Source of the DNA: Brachionus manjavacas
Taxonomy: Eukaryota; Rotifera; Eurotatoria; Ploima; Brachionidae
Length of the DNA: 64,000 bases
Assembly: GCA_019054805.1 (NCBI GenBank)
Contig: JAHQIY010000008.1
Coordinates: forward strand, 3,705,501 to 3,769,500
Reading direction: 5' to 3'
Every line of letters begins with the position of its first letter. The stretch's first letter is position 1. The notes beneath the pieces were generated by a model. It searched no databases, was not told the origin of the DNA, and saw nothing but the letters and a program-made list of their open reading frames with translations. Shown one piece after another: positions 1 to 10,854 of this stretch. The position numbers and the translations under genes are program-made.

Positions 1-96
1 ATACAATAGGATTATAGATTTAATTAAAGTAGTTAATTAACAATTTTTTACAAGTTTTTATTAAAATAAAAAAAGTGAAAATAATGAAGAGATTTT

Positions 97-549
97 TTAG
101 CAGCATAGAGGATAAAATGAACGAAATGTAGAGGATTTACAAAAAATTCCCCTTTCAAAGTCACTAAGCTTAAATTTGCATCCATTTAAATAGGTAGTTA
201 ATATTTGGTTAGCAGTTGACGGCTTTGTTTCAGTCAATACAGTCAATGATGTTTGCTCCTGTGCTGCTTCTGTGTACTCTTCTGAATAGTCTTCATATTC
301 ATTTTCTAGGTAAAAGATTGAATTGCTAAAAAAAACTACGAAAATATAAATTCAAATTACCATCTGTAGTTGTTTTTAACATTAATGGGGTGCACTGAGA
401 AACATATTCTATAAAGTTACATGCTCGCTTGGCTGAATCGAATGCTGTTCCTGTCGGACAGACATAAGTGTACTGGTAGCCAAATGCACATCGATGAAAC
501 AAAGTACAATCAATTTGATCAGATTTGAAATCGTCTTTTGAAGTGCAAT
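97..549 (-). CDS. secreted chitin-binding (CBM14/peritrophin-A) protein, copy A, 5' end missing
   Basis: Two exons are visible, 549-361 and 305-97 (stop TAA at 97-99), joined by a 55-bp GT-AG intron. Exon 549-361 encodes a six-cysteine peritrophin-A domain with the usual spacing (DC...FHRCAFGY...CPTGTAFD...C...C); this family binds chitin in extracellular matrices such as cuticle, lorica or gut lining. The second exon encodes an acidic linker and a tail ending in FERGIFCKSSTFRSFYPLCC. The same two-part architecture, with the intron in the same place and phase, recurs in the gene at 3237-3808, so the two are tandem paralogues. The signal-peptide exon was not found with confidence. A hydrophobic start (MDILLEIFFFF) lies near 722 next to a long poly-T run, but no good donor site follows it. 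Domain call firm; 5' structure unresolved. Confidence 0.75.
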
Positions 550-3236
550 CTTAAAATTTTAAATATAAACTACTCTGAGAACAAAATTCAGAAAAAAATT
601 ATTAATGTAATTATCCGAATTTAGTGACCTGTTACTAAATTTTATTTTAATTTAATTAAAGTTTAAGTCCCATGGACAAATTGAAATAAAAAAAAAAAAA
701 ATTTCCAGTAAAATATCCATTTTACAATTAAGTAAAAAATTCAGTTTGTTATATACAAAAAAATGATCAAGATTATTCAATATACAATATTCTATTAAAT
801 AAAAATAGTATTTTATCGAGTCAGTTAGTCCAGAGTTGCTACATTCGAGGCACCATTCAATCAAAAGAATACTGAATGCTAAATCGTATTCAGTACAATT
901 TATATGAGTCAGATCTTCTAATTTTGATAACTGTTTAATACTTTGAAAAGAGCAACGATCAATTTTAATGACATGTCTCAAAAAATGTTAAAATTTGACC
1001 CATGTTAAAAAAAACCGACTTTAACATAGTTAAAAACATAGTAAATTCAATTTTCATTTTTTAAAGAATTTTATTATTAAAAAGCTTTAACACAAGACAA
1101 AAAGTAATCTAATGACCACTTGACCAAATCTAAGTTTTTGTGTCTGGAAAAATTTGTCTCTTTTAAAGGTCAAATAAGTAAAAAGACATAATAAATAAAA
1201 AATTAATTATTAAAAAATAATTTGGATATTTTTTCTAAATGCTAATCATAACTAAAATTATTAGTATTGAATAATAATTGAAGAATGACATCATTTAAAC
1301 AAATTTGATAGTGAATATCCACATCAAATAAAGCAGATTATGCAAGTTTACCAATTTTTAATTCAAACCAGGATGCCATGGAAGAAACATCCGTGTAATT
1401 AAAAATAAATTTTTTAAAGATTCGATTAAATACTTAACTTTTAAAATTTTCTAATTAATGAAATTATGATGATTTTTTTTTATAAAATTACAAACCATAC
1501 AATAATTCTGACTATCGAGCTTATTTAAAAAAATTATCCTTATTCTTTATAGGCTTTGTGAAATTCAGTACAAAATGATAAAAATAACAGAAAAAAAATT
1601 AAATGTTGCACCATGCTGCAGCCAAAGAATTAATTTTAAACTTTTTAAAAAAAAGTTTTTTTTTAATTTTTTTTCACTTTGTTCTGTTCTTTTGTACTGG
1701 ACTTCACAAAGCCCTATTCATTAAAATTAGTTTCTTTTAGAATAGAAGGTTTCTAATATATTAGAGAATAGTTATTAAAAAAAGAGTGGATTTAATTTTT
1801 TTAGAATATAGTTTTATTAGCTTAGAAGTATAATCTTCACAACTTTCTTTTGTTATTGACATACTCTTTTGCTGACTTTTAATAAATACAATACTTGATT
1901 AGAGATAAATTATTTGAACGATTTTTATAAAATACGATAAAATTAGAAGCATTTTTTAGAGGCAAAATAATTATTTGAGAATGTTAAAAAGGGGTATTGG
2001 TGATGTCATCTTTTAAGTGTTTAATAAGCTTTATAGATTAAAAAAAATTTTTTATATTTTTTACAGAGAAGGCTTTACCACAAAAAATGGTGTCTATCCA
2101 ATTCCTCTGTAATTGCCATTTTATTTATTATCCTTTTTTAACTAAAACTTGTTCTTGTACTTTAAATTAATTTTAAAATTTTAATTTAATTTAATTTTAT
2201 TTTATTTTTGATTTATTTTGAAACTATTTTGCCAATTAAATATTTTCTAACATTAATTTGAAGGACATTTCCTAACCCGTTATGAAAATTTAGATTGTAT
2301 CAATCTTCAAAAAGTTATTCTTTGATTTTCAATGTAATTTATTATTTTAAATTTTGTTCTGAGTATTAATAAAACACTTACAAATATTTTTTGGCATTCA
2401 AATCCATCGATTTAAAATTAAAAAGTATCTTTAAATCATTTTTTTGGGACTAAGCTTTTTTGAAACTTTATCGTGTTGATTTTTATTAGAAAAAAATACA
2501 CCAGAACCACAGTCCCATTCTAATCATTCTGTAAGTATAAAAATTAACCTAATTTATCTTAGAACCTTGAAAATTCAAAAGAAATATAAAAAATGAATGA
2601 TCAATGCTTCTGATATAATCTATAAGAATAAGGAATAAAAATATTAGCTGATTTTTTTTTTGATTTTATGGCCAAATTTTAATTTAATAAAAAATAAATT
2701 TGACAAACTTGTGTAAGATTTTCGTATAAGGCTTGGTGTTCGTATGAAATTTGCACTGACAACCATTTTGAAATATAAAACAATCATGCAAATAATTTCT
2801 GAGAGTTTCATTGTTTTCAACTCTTCTCGGTGATGTCAATTTTTCTAAAGATAAAATTTTTTATTTGCATTTTTAATCCATAAAAATCTCGTTGACTTAA
2901 TTTTCGAAAAAATATAAAAAATTGGTCTAATATAATTGATAAAATAGATAAAGTTGGCAACAAATCTATTTAATCTTTGATTTAATGTGATAAAATTTAA
3001 CCACTTTTTATATTACCTTTCAAATAAATAACAGAACTATTTTAAATATCACTTGAGTCTTCAAGCCTTTTTTTTTAATATTCCTCAATGTCACATAAAT
3101 ATTTGCTAAACGTGATCTAAAATATTTTTTTGATCTTATATTTCAGAAAAAAAAGAAAATAAGAAAACTTTAATAATTTTATTTCAATAATTTACAAATT
3201 TATATTAAGCCCAAGCTTTTAGTTTTACTTTAAGAT
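550..3236. other. intergenic A+T-rich stretch, no supported gene
   Basis: Apart from a weak cysteine-containing open frame at 652-981 on the minus strand, which I cannot assign, and one foldback repeat near 1.55-1.71 kb, I see only low-complexity A/T sequence. A short uncharacterised exon could hide here. Confidence 0.5.
1552..1714. repeat. foldback (MITE-like) element
   Basis: The left arm begins GGCTTTGTGAAATTCAGTAC. The right arm, read in reverse complement, begins GGGCTTTGTGAAGTCCAGTA. The arms pair imperfectly over about 50 bp around a short A/T core. Related termini occur near 8.11 kb and 29.66 kb, which argues for a dispersed family of non-autonomous DNA elements. Arms seen directly; element class inferred. 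Confidence 0.55.
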
Positions 3237-3808
3237 TTAACAACAATTTGGATTTGTTTTTTTAAACGAATCTAGTTTACAAAATATAGATCTTTCAAAA
3301 TCAGTAAATGTGTAAATACAGACGTTTGATAAATAGTCCGATGTTGTGCTTGAGATAAGTTCAGTGTCAATTTTACTTGACTTGGTTGTATTTTCTTTCG
3401 AATTTTCTTTACCGAGTTGTTTACTCTGATTGAAATTGTATCCAGTCATGTTTGTTTCGTCAATTTCATTGTCTAAAGCAAAAGTTGGTAAATATTTATC
3501 TAAAAAGTTTATGTTATTCCATTTGAGTTACCCTTGTTTTTGCACAAAGCGGTGGGAGAATGAGCACAAATTTTCAATTGAGAGTCGAACGCAGTTCCAT
3601 CCGGACAGTTGTATATCGATTTGTATCCGTTTGCACAGCGGTAAAATTTGCGGCAATCAAACAAACACGGACTAAAGTCCTCGATTGGCTCGCAACCAGT
3701 GTAAATGGGAATTAGGCTATTGAAACTAGGGTCGATCGTTCGACCATAAGCTTGAAATAAAAAATTTATGCACATTGATAGTATCATTTTAGTCATCATC
3801 TCTGACAT
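3237..3808 (-). CDS. secreted chitin-binding (CBM14/peritrophin-A) protein, copy B
   Basis: Exons 3808-3532 and 3472-3237 give about 170 aa. The start at 3808 opens a hydrophobic signal peptide (about residues 1-20, MTKMILSMCINFLFQAYG). A six-cysteine peritrophin-A domain follows at about residues 37-90 (C..I.DFSPC..DC..FYRCANGY...CPDGTAFD...C...C). After the intron comes an acidic, Ser/Thr-rich linker and a tail ending CIYTFTDFERSIFCK...F....PNCC. Predicted role: extracellular chitin-binding matrix protein. The intron (59 bp) falls just after the chitin domain in the same phase as in copy A, supporting local tandem duplication. The gene starts 243 bp downstream of the TBCE stop on the same strand. 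The conserved tail is not a domain I recognise. Confidence 0.85.
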
Positions 3809-4051
3809 GTGTACTCAAGAAAAGATTAAAAAATAGTTTTTAAAAATAATTTATTTTATATGACAGGAAGAAATCCAAAAATCGAAGATTATAAATCAAT
3901 GGTTCAAGTCAAAAAGTTTGTTAAGTCTTGAATTTCAACGCTAATATTTGTATAAGAGTTTTTCTATATCGGATCAAAAATGTTAAGCTTTGAATGTGTT
4001 GATTGAATTGGATTTGCCAATTTGTAACAGCGCGGTGGTTTTTTGAATGGC

Positions 4052-7000
4052 CTAGTGTCGGGCAATAATTGTGTCACCATTTTCAATTGAATAAAAATCC
4101 AATACTCGGTAATCATTGTCCAGCTCGTATTCTTCATCAGAAACCTATTCAATAAAAATTATTCATTTAGAATACCTTTTGATCTTTATTTTTAGAAATT
4201 TATTAAATTGACCAAAAGTCATTTGACATTTAATTCAAAAAATATTTCCTTATATTTTGATACATAATCCCTTAGCTATTCCAATTTGTTTATTGTCATA
4301 AAGGATAAAAAAGTAAATGTAAAATTGAATTAGTCGCTTATTGTTAAAGCTATATTTTTATTTATCTTCTCATTGTCTCAAATGAAAGTCTTCTCTTAAT
4401 GTCGGAAAAAAATATTATAAGTTAAAGAAATTTTTTTGATAATTTAAGAGAGCTTATTTAGTCATTATTTTCAAAAAGATTAAATACAAATCAATGAAAA
4501 ATCCCTAATAGAAAGTCAGTATTTGCAATGTCCAACACATGAGAGGACCAAGAATACATGAAGGCTACATAAATGATAATTAAAGACTCCAAGCAAAAAT
4601 AATTTTAAACTTTAATTATAAAATGTTGATAGAACATTTTCGATAAATGTTGGTTTAAATGAAATTCTCAGAGCAAAAATGTAAAATAAAGATAAATTTA
4701 GAAAGCCAAATTTTTTTATTTTTTTATCCCAGATATTAAATAAAATTCTTCAATTAATAAGATGATACACAAAAAAATGCATCAAAACTAAATTAAATAG
4801 AAATAAAATTGAGTTGTCTTAGTTTTCAGGTAAAACTAAGGCAACTCACCAACAACATTTAAAAATAACAAATTCATGCTTTAATTAATTGAATGTATTT
4901 TTTTGAGTAATAATTGAAAAATTTTCAAAAATTCTTTTTTTCAAAAAATGGACTCTTTTTGAGCGATTATAAAATAATTTTAAACTAAATAAATAAAAAG
5001 AGTATAACCATCATTTTGTTCAGAATTTTGTCTAGTTTCAGAATTTGTATAGTTCTGACAACGTTCTGGATCTATTTTTTTGCAAACCACTATATAGGTT
5101 AAGTGGAAAAATAAGATATACTTTATATAAGGCTGTAAAGATTCAGACCCCCCTAGCCAAAAAAAAAATTTTTGAAACCCAACTCTATTGAATACAATGT
5201 GCATTTCTTAAAATTAGCAATTTCCTTTTTTTCTAATTATTGGTAATATTAAAAGATCTTTCTTTTTTGAAAAGTGCTTGTGCTTGGTACTTGGAATGCT
5301 AAAGCGAACGTTTACAAGTAGAGAGAAAAAACTGTGGGTAAGATTGTATATATCCATGGTGAGACCCCACCTGGATTACGCAGTGCAGGTTTGGAACCCA
5401 AGTATGAAAAGGGATGTGAATGCGTTGGAAAAGGTGAAGGAGAGGGCAACAAAATTACCTTTGTCTGTAAGAAACATGTCGTATGAACTGAGGCTGAAGA
5501 AATTAGGACTGACAAAGCTGAGTGAAAGAAGAGTGAGAGGGGACCTGATTGAAATGTACAAATTAGTGAATGGAATAGAAAAGGTAGGCTTGGTCAAGAA
5601 TCTAGTGAATAAATCAGAAAACAAGGGACTAGCCGGGGCGTTAAGAAAAAATAGCATCAGAGTCTAGAGAGAAAGTTCCCCAGCTCAAATTAGAAATGAT
5701 TTTGCGGCTGCAGTAAGTGCCAGACATGTATTTTTCTCAAACAGAGTAGTTCCGCATTGGAATAAGTTGCCAGAAAAAGTGGTGAAATCTAAGTCAACCG
5801 CAAATTTTAAAATGGCTTTAGATAAGTTCAATGGAATCGGCTGCCACAGCCCTACACGGCCAATTGGCGATGATGGGCTCAGACAATTTACATGTTAGGT
5901 GTCGCAGCAAGAACTACTACTACTACTACATAAATTGAGAAATTGATCTTATTCAAAAAAAAATAAATTTGCCCATTTAAGACTGAATTAAATTTTTTTT
6001 AAATTTGCTTTTCAAGACATTCAAAGATTTTAATGTTAAATGTAAAAAAAAATATTTTAAGCACCCAGTCAACTAAATTTTAAAGGATCTTTAAAGAAAT
6101 TTTAGAGAATTTTGTAGAGTTTTTTTTTGAAGGTTATCGTACAAAAATATCTTTATAAATTTCTTTAATATTTCTCTAAAAAGTCTTAAATTTTTTTTTT
6201 CAATAAAGAACAGTAAACCGTATTATTTATTTATTCAGGCCTATAAACATGATTTTGTGCCTCAAAAAAATTTCAAGGACTAAGATAGTAAAGATAAAAA
6301 TCATTATCCCCAAAGCTGTTATAAAGCTAGATATTCAGTTTAAAATGATATTATTCTTTATATTTATAACATAAAGAAATGCAAAATAAGATATTTAAAT
6401 AAAGATGTAAGACAATCGTTTGATCATTACTAACCAATTCCTTAAAAATTGAAAGAAGATAATATTTACCTTGTTTGTTTTATAGAAAAGTTTTATATTT
6501 TCGTTTGTAAAATCAGCTTTAAAAAAGGTTCTAATGATAACTTTAAGTCTTTTGATTTCGATAGTTGATGGAATCTTTCGGTCTATTGTTTTACCCGAAA
6601 TTTCATTGAATACCTTTAAGGCTAATTTAAATAAATCAATTGTCAATTTGTATTCAAATTAAAACTTTACCCAGTAAATTTGATTTTACAGTATCTAGCT
6701 TAATTTCGGTTTCAACTTTTTCAGTTGCTCCATAAACTTAATAAACAATTTTTTAAAAAATTAAAAATAATTTTTATCTTAATTCCACTTTTAACTAGTT
6801 CTAAATAACGCGGATGATCAAAATAAAAATCTGTCAGATTTTGCTCAAAATTTTTCTTTGCATCAACCGTTTCAGCTGAATTGATGGCTTCTCTTATTTC
6901 GTACCATTGTTTTGCAAATTTTTTTAAATAATCAATTTCAGATGATTTTCGCTCGTCACCAACTCGTTCATCTCTCTCAACCCGAGTTCTGTTGAACATT

Positions 7001-10000
7001 CTTAGGTTACTTATTTTAGAAATAATCATTTGGCGCAAAGTGCCATCGTTTTCTGTATTGCATAGAGGATTCAATTTAAACATTAGTTCCTCAAGACTCT
7101 TCAGTTTGTTCAACTCATTTATTGATTTCCACTTGGATAAAAAAATATTTTTTTTTTCATATTTTGAAATTTTTAAACAATTACATTGTTAATTTTGTTT
7201 TCATTAAGAGAAAGAACTCTGAGATTTGGAAATAAGCTTGTCTTTTTTGTATAATCACAATCATTGAATTCAATTTTTTCAACTTGAGTTTGATTCGCAT
7301 ATAAAATTTCCAAACTTGGAAGCTCACCTATTTTTTGAATATTTTTCCAATCACAAATTGGATTTGATTCAATGTCGAGAACTCTCAAGTTAGACAAGCA
7401 GACTACGGATATTTTGTCAAAATTAGTTATCAAATTAAAGCAAGCTTTCAATTGAGACAAATGGGGAAAATGCAGTAAAATTTGACAAATATCATCCCAG
7501 GAGTAGTTCATTTTGTTAAGAATTAAGCATTGAATGCTCTCAAAGGTTTTATTTTCATCACAATCATAGGTTAAAAAGTTATTGCTTGAAAACAAAATTT
7601 AAAAAATTTTAAGATTTCTAAATAAATTAAAAATTTACCTGACATTAAGAATCTTAAGTTTTTTGAGATGATCAACAATTGCAAAAATTTGCGACCATGA
7701 ATTTAGTAGATTATCATCGAGATGAATTTCAATTAAATTTGGAAAAAAATTGCTAACATTTTCCAGGCCTTCAATTGACGATATTCTCGATTGCGTAAGT
7801 GTGATACATTTAATATGAAGACCGGTTATTTTGGCGCTGAAATTTATAAAATTAACTTTAAATTTAATGAAAAATTTTCTAGTTTTATGAAATTATGGGT
7901 AATTTTAAAAGTATGAGCATTTGATCACTTTAAAATGGGACCATAGCCATTTTGACGTTTTGACCATTATAATTAAGCAAAAATAAGCAAAAATTTGTTC
8001 ACCTATTATGTGAAAATTAAAAAAAAATTCCGATTAAGGTGAAAAAAATAAAATTATATTTGATGTAAAAAAAAAATATAATCAATTATATTTGAACTAT
8101 TTGAATATGGTTTTGTGAAATTTAGTACAAAAGAACAGAACAAAATGATGAAAAATCAAACAACTTTTTGACATTTTGAAGTTTAAGATCAATTTTTGAT
8201 GCTCAAAATGATCAAATCAAGTTTTAACTAAGACATAAATTGTTATTTCTAAACAGAATTAGTGCAGAGATACATTCTTGGATTTGACATACTTTGATAA
8301 ATAAAAATGTAGACTCTAATCAAATTTTAAATACAATCAAAAAATATTTATTTTTTTAAAGTAATGATTGACACAAAATTTACAAAATTAAAATTTAACT
8401 GTTATGCATCTATATTATTTTAAAGGCTTTATTGAAACGATATGTGGAGATATTGATTATTAATTCTTGTGTTCTGATTAAGTAGACTCTTTTATAATTT
8501 TCATGATTTGAATTTTTCTCTCAAAAATATTTTTAGGCAAATCTCTTACTTTTAATAGCAGAAGATCTCCTTAAAAAGGTACACTCTAATCATTAACTTC
8601 AAAATGCTCAACTTTTTTTCTTTTAGCTCAAAATAAGACATAAGATTTAAATTTAAAAATAAATTTTATCAATGGATCGAGAAAATGTTTTTTTTTAATA
8701 TTTTATTTTTAAATCTACATAATATTTAAAGCATGTTACATTAAAATTATTAAAACTAATTCAAAGATTATTAGCAGATCAAAAAGGTCAAATTTTGATA
8801 GACCTTATAACTTGGAACAAATATAACAAAAGTCTAGATAATCATAGAGAATCGGCTATTTATTTCAAAATTGAAGAAATTAAGGGTGTACTTAAAGAAC
8901 TTGGTCGTAAAAAAAGATCACGATCTAATCTGCAATTAATTTTTTATAAATTGGCTATCTCCTTGAGAATTTCAATATTTCCTTATTAAAACCGATTCCT
9001 AAAAAGGGATTATCAAATGATCCATCTGATTGAATACCTATCAGTGTGTCAAGCTGTTTAGCAACCATCTTTGAGACACTTATTTTGACCAAGACGAATG
9101 TTTTAGATGGCATACATTCCTTGAAATTTTTTTGAGCAATCAATTTGAAAACAAAAAAAAGAGTTCACAGAAACACTGTTATCTTTTAGCAAATGAACTT
9201 ATGATTACTGCGATGATATAGTCTTATATCATCCTTTGAAAAACACATTAAAAAATTGTGAAGAACTTGTGAAGAATTTGCTAAGTACTAAATATGTTAT
9301 TTAAATAATATTTTCATTAATGAAAAGACTTAGAGGTCGCCTGATCCTGTCCGGCGACTTTCACATATAACAAGAACATCTAAAAAATGTCGAGCTGATG
9401 GTGTAATGGTTCGATCATCCGCTTTAAAAAAGTGAAGTAAACAAAAAGTCGATGGTTCGAGTCTTCCTGGAGCAATTCGAAGCAAAAAAGTTAAAACGGG
9501 ATTTTGGCGGTTGAAAAGTATCATCTACACCAAAGGCTCTTCTGCAAGCGCTTATGATTAACTACCCGACCACCTAAGTATATAAGCTAGTTACAAAGAA
9601 ATCAAGAAATCAGAAAGAAGCTCAAGGGAGAAGTAGTAACATCCCAACGACCGATACAGAATCAGTCATGTCGCTTGAAACTGAAAGCTTACGGGGAGGT
9701 TGCAATCAGAAAAGTGGGATATTTACTGCGAAACACAGATGAAGAGTCGGAACCTGGAATGTCAAAAAGAAAAAAAATTTATTGGACTAAGTAAATTTAC
9801 CAGAACAAAACCTTTAAACAAAGTACCAAAATTGGAGTCAATTAGAAAAAAAATTTTTCAATAAATTAACGAAGTCTTAGAACAGATAATAATCTTTTTT
9901 AAAACATGAAAAAAAAATTCAGTTAATTTATCTTCTTGAAGAATTAACTATGAAAAGATACTAAATTAGTTTATTTTATTTATTTGTTTTCTGTACCGCG

Positions 10001-10774
10001 CTAGAGCACCTTCAGAATAAATTAAAAAAAAATAAAATAAAATTAAAGTTAAAAATATATTAGAATTCAATAAAAGAATTCAATAAACTAATAAATGAAA
10101 ATTTTAATGCCTCAAATTATGTAAAATTTCAGTTGTTAACCATTTTAAAAAGTTTAAGTATTCAGCAATTTCAAATTAAAAAAGAATATCACTTTTTTCA
10201 AATTTAAGGCTATTAATAAATCTAAAAAATTTAAATTAAATATTTGTAAAGTATATTTTTTAATAGAAATTACAATTATTTTGAAATTTAAAATAAATAG
10301 ATAAAAATAGATAAATATTTACTCGAAATTGTTATATAAAAGGGAATCCTCATTCTCGTCAGTCTCGTTCGTTTTTTTCATGGATCCATTATTTTCTAAA
10401 TACTTTTCTTCTAATGCTTTCCAAATACCAATACCGAAATCAACTTTACTCGGTTTAACAAATGACCCACCAGTCTGATGTCTAGATCAATCAATTGGAA
10501 TTCAATTTAAGTAACCAAATGTCATAAATAACCAACCTGGTTGTGAAATATTGCTTTCCTTTGTACCTTCCATCATGCTTACCTCTCGATGAGTCTCTCC
10601 ATTCAATTCCATACCAAATTTCTTAAGTTGTTTGCACACATTAGATTAATCAAAAACCATTATTTTATTTTTACCGGAATTTGCATTCAATGGTCCGACA
10701 TATTTAATAATTCCTGCACTCTGATTAAAAAATATGACTTTTCCTATTATTTCAGTATTTTCTGTTTGATTCAT
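4052..10774 (-). CDS. TBCE: tubulin-specific chaperone E
   Basis: Nine exons (10774-10675, 10621-10537, 10481-10323, 7836-7639, 7584-7185, 7131-6789, 6736-6671, 6621-6470, 4144-4052) keep frame throughout and give about 531 aa, close to human TBCE (527). TBCE acts in the cytosol with cofactors C, D and A to fold and release alpha/beta-tubulin heterodimers. The N-terminal CAP-Gly domain (about residues 10-85; GIEWRDSSRGKHDG, then TGGSFVKPSKVDFG) binds alpha-tubulin. Leucine-rich repeats follow (about 110-310), then an LRR-cap region (HPRYLELV) and a C-terminal ubiquitin-like domain ending LDFYSIENGDTIIARH. Intron 3 (10322-7837) and intron 8 (6469-4145) are each over 2 kb and hold LINE/SINE fragments; the others are about 50-70 bp. 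A small extra exon in intron 3 cannot be excluded. THUMPD2 lies 80 bp upstream on the same strand. Confidence 0.93.
5275..5931 (+). mobile_element. 5'-truncated non-LTR retrotransposon (LINE) 3' end, inside TBCE intron 8
   Basis: A nearly continuous plus-strand frame encodes the C-terminal part of a LINE reverse-transcriptase ORF: LYISMVRPHLDYAVQVWNP (thumb region), then RRVRGDLIEMYKLVNG, then after one TAG near 5665 a tail with FFSNRVVPHWNKLPE and FKMALDKF. The sequence ends in a short (ACT)5 tract at about 5917-5931, as 3' ends of CR1/L2/Jockey-like elements end in short tandem repeats. It is antisense to TBCE and only lightly decayed, with one stop. Exact clade not determined. Confidence 0.8.
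8318..9007. repeat. 690-bp duplicated block, copy 1 (TBCE intron 3)
   Basis: Near-identical to 13073-13763; the few differences include one T in a poly-T run and CTTGAG versus CTTAAG. The block is a chimera. Its left part (8406-8572) matches the 3' end of USP48, and its right part (about 8770-9007) is LINE reverse-transcriptase sequence that continues past 9007 only in this copy. Confidence 0.85.
8406..8572 (-). pseudogene. fragment of the USP48 3' end (terminal exon tail plus 3' flank)
   Basis: This stretch matches the true USP48 end at 13763-13930 almost base for base. On the minus strand it would encode the last 18 or so residues (GDLLLLKVRD..., versus GDLLVLKVRV... in the real gene) followed by the downstream flank. 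Similarity stops abruptly in mid-exon after CTCCTT. It lies inside a TBCE intron with no upstream USP48 exons, so it is a dead copy. Confidence 0.75.
8770..9150 (+). mobile_element. decayed LINE reverse-transcriptase N-terminal fragment
   Basis: In three shifting plus-strand frames the sequence reads IEEIKGVLKELGRKKRSRS..., then KPIPKKGLSNDPSD and PISVSSCLATIFETLI. This resembles the linker and first RT blocks of non-LTR elements (P.PKKG....P..YRPISL...K.FE..I). Frames are broken, so it is a relic. The first part is also present in the copy ending at 13763. Confidence 0.6.
9390..9775 (+). mobile_element. tRNA-derived SINE-like element with LINE-like tail
   Basis: An RNA polymerase III A-box-like sequence (TGGTGTAATGG, 399-409 past 9 kb) and a B box (GGTTCGAGTCT, 9454-9464) stand about 45 bp apart, as in the tRNA-like head of a SINE. 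A true tRNA is unlikely because no cloverleaf closes. Downstream, CGGGGAGGTTGCAATCAGAA leads into a stretch whose reading frame gives RVGTWNVK, the typical start of an APE endonuclease in LINEs. The GGAGGTTGCAA.CAGAAAAG block recurs near 44461. Boundaries approximate. Confidence 0.55.
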
Positions 10775-10854
10775 TGTGGAATTTAGAATGAATAATTGAA
10801 ATGAGTTGTTTTAAATTTTTTTATTCTTGATAGAGTTAAAATTTAGTAGAATAT

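Noticed and set aside
652..981. Minus-strand 109-codon frame with several cysteines and a hydrophobic end
   Set aside because: No family match, no good splice donor and a long homopolymer inside. The hydrophobic end could be the missing signal peptide of the first CBM14 gene, but this is too weak to annotate.
5312..5657. Minus-strand frames opposite the LINE at 5.3-5.9 kb
   Set aside because: They are antisense shadows of the reverse-transcriptase frame and have no domain.
9390..9480. tRNA gene
   Set aside because: A and B boxes are present, but no acceptor or anticodon stem closes and the following sequence belongs to a repeat, so a SINE head fits better.
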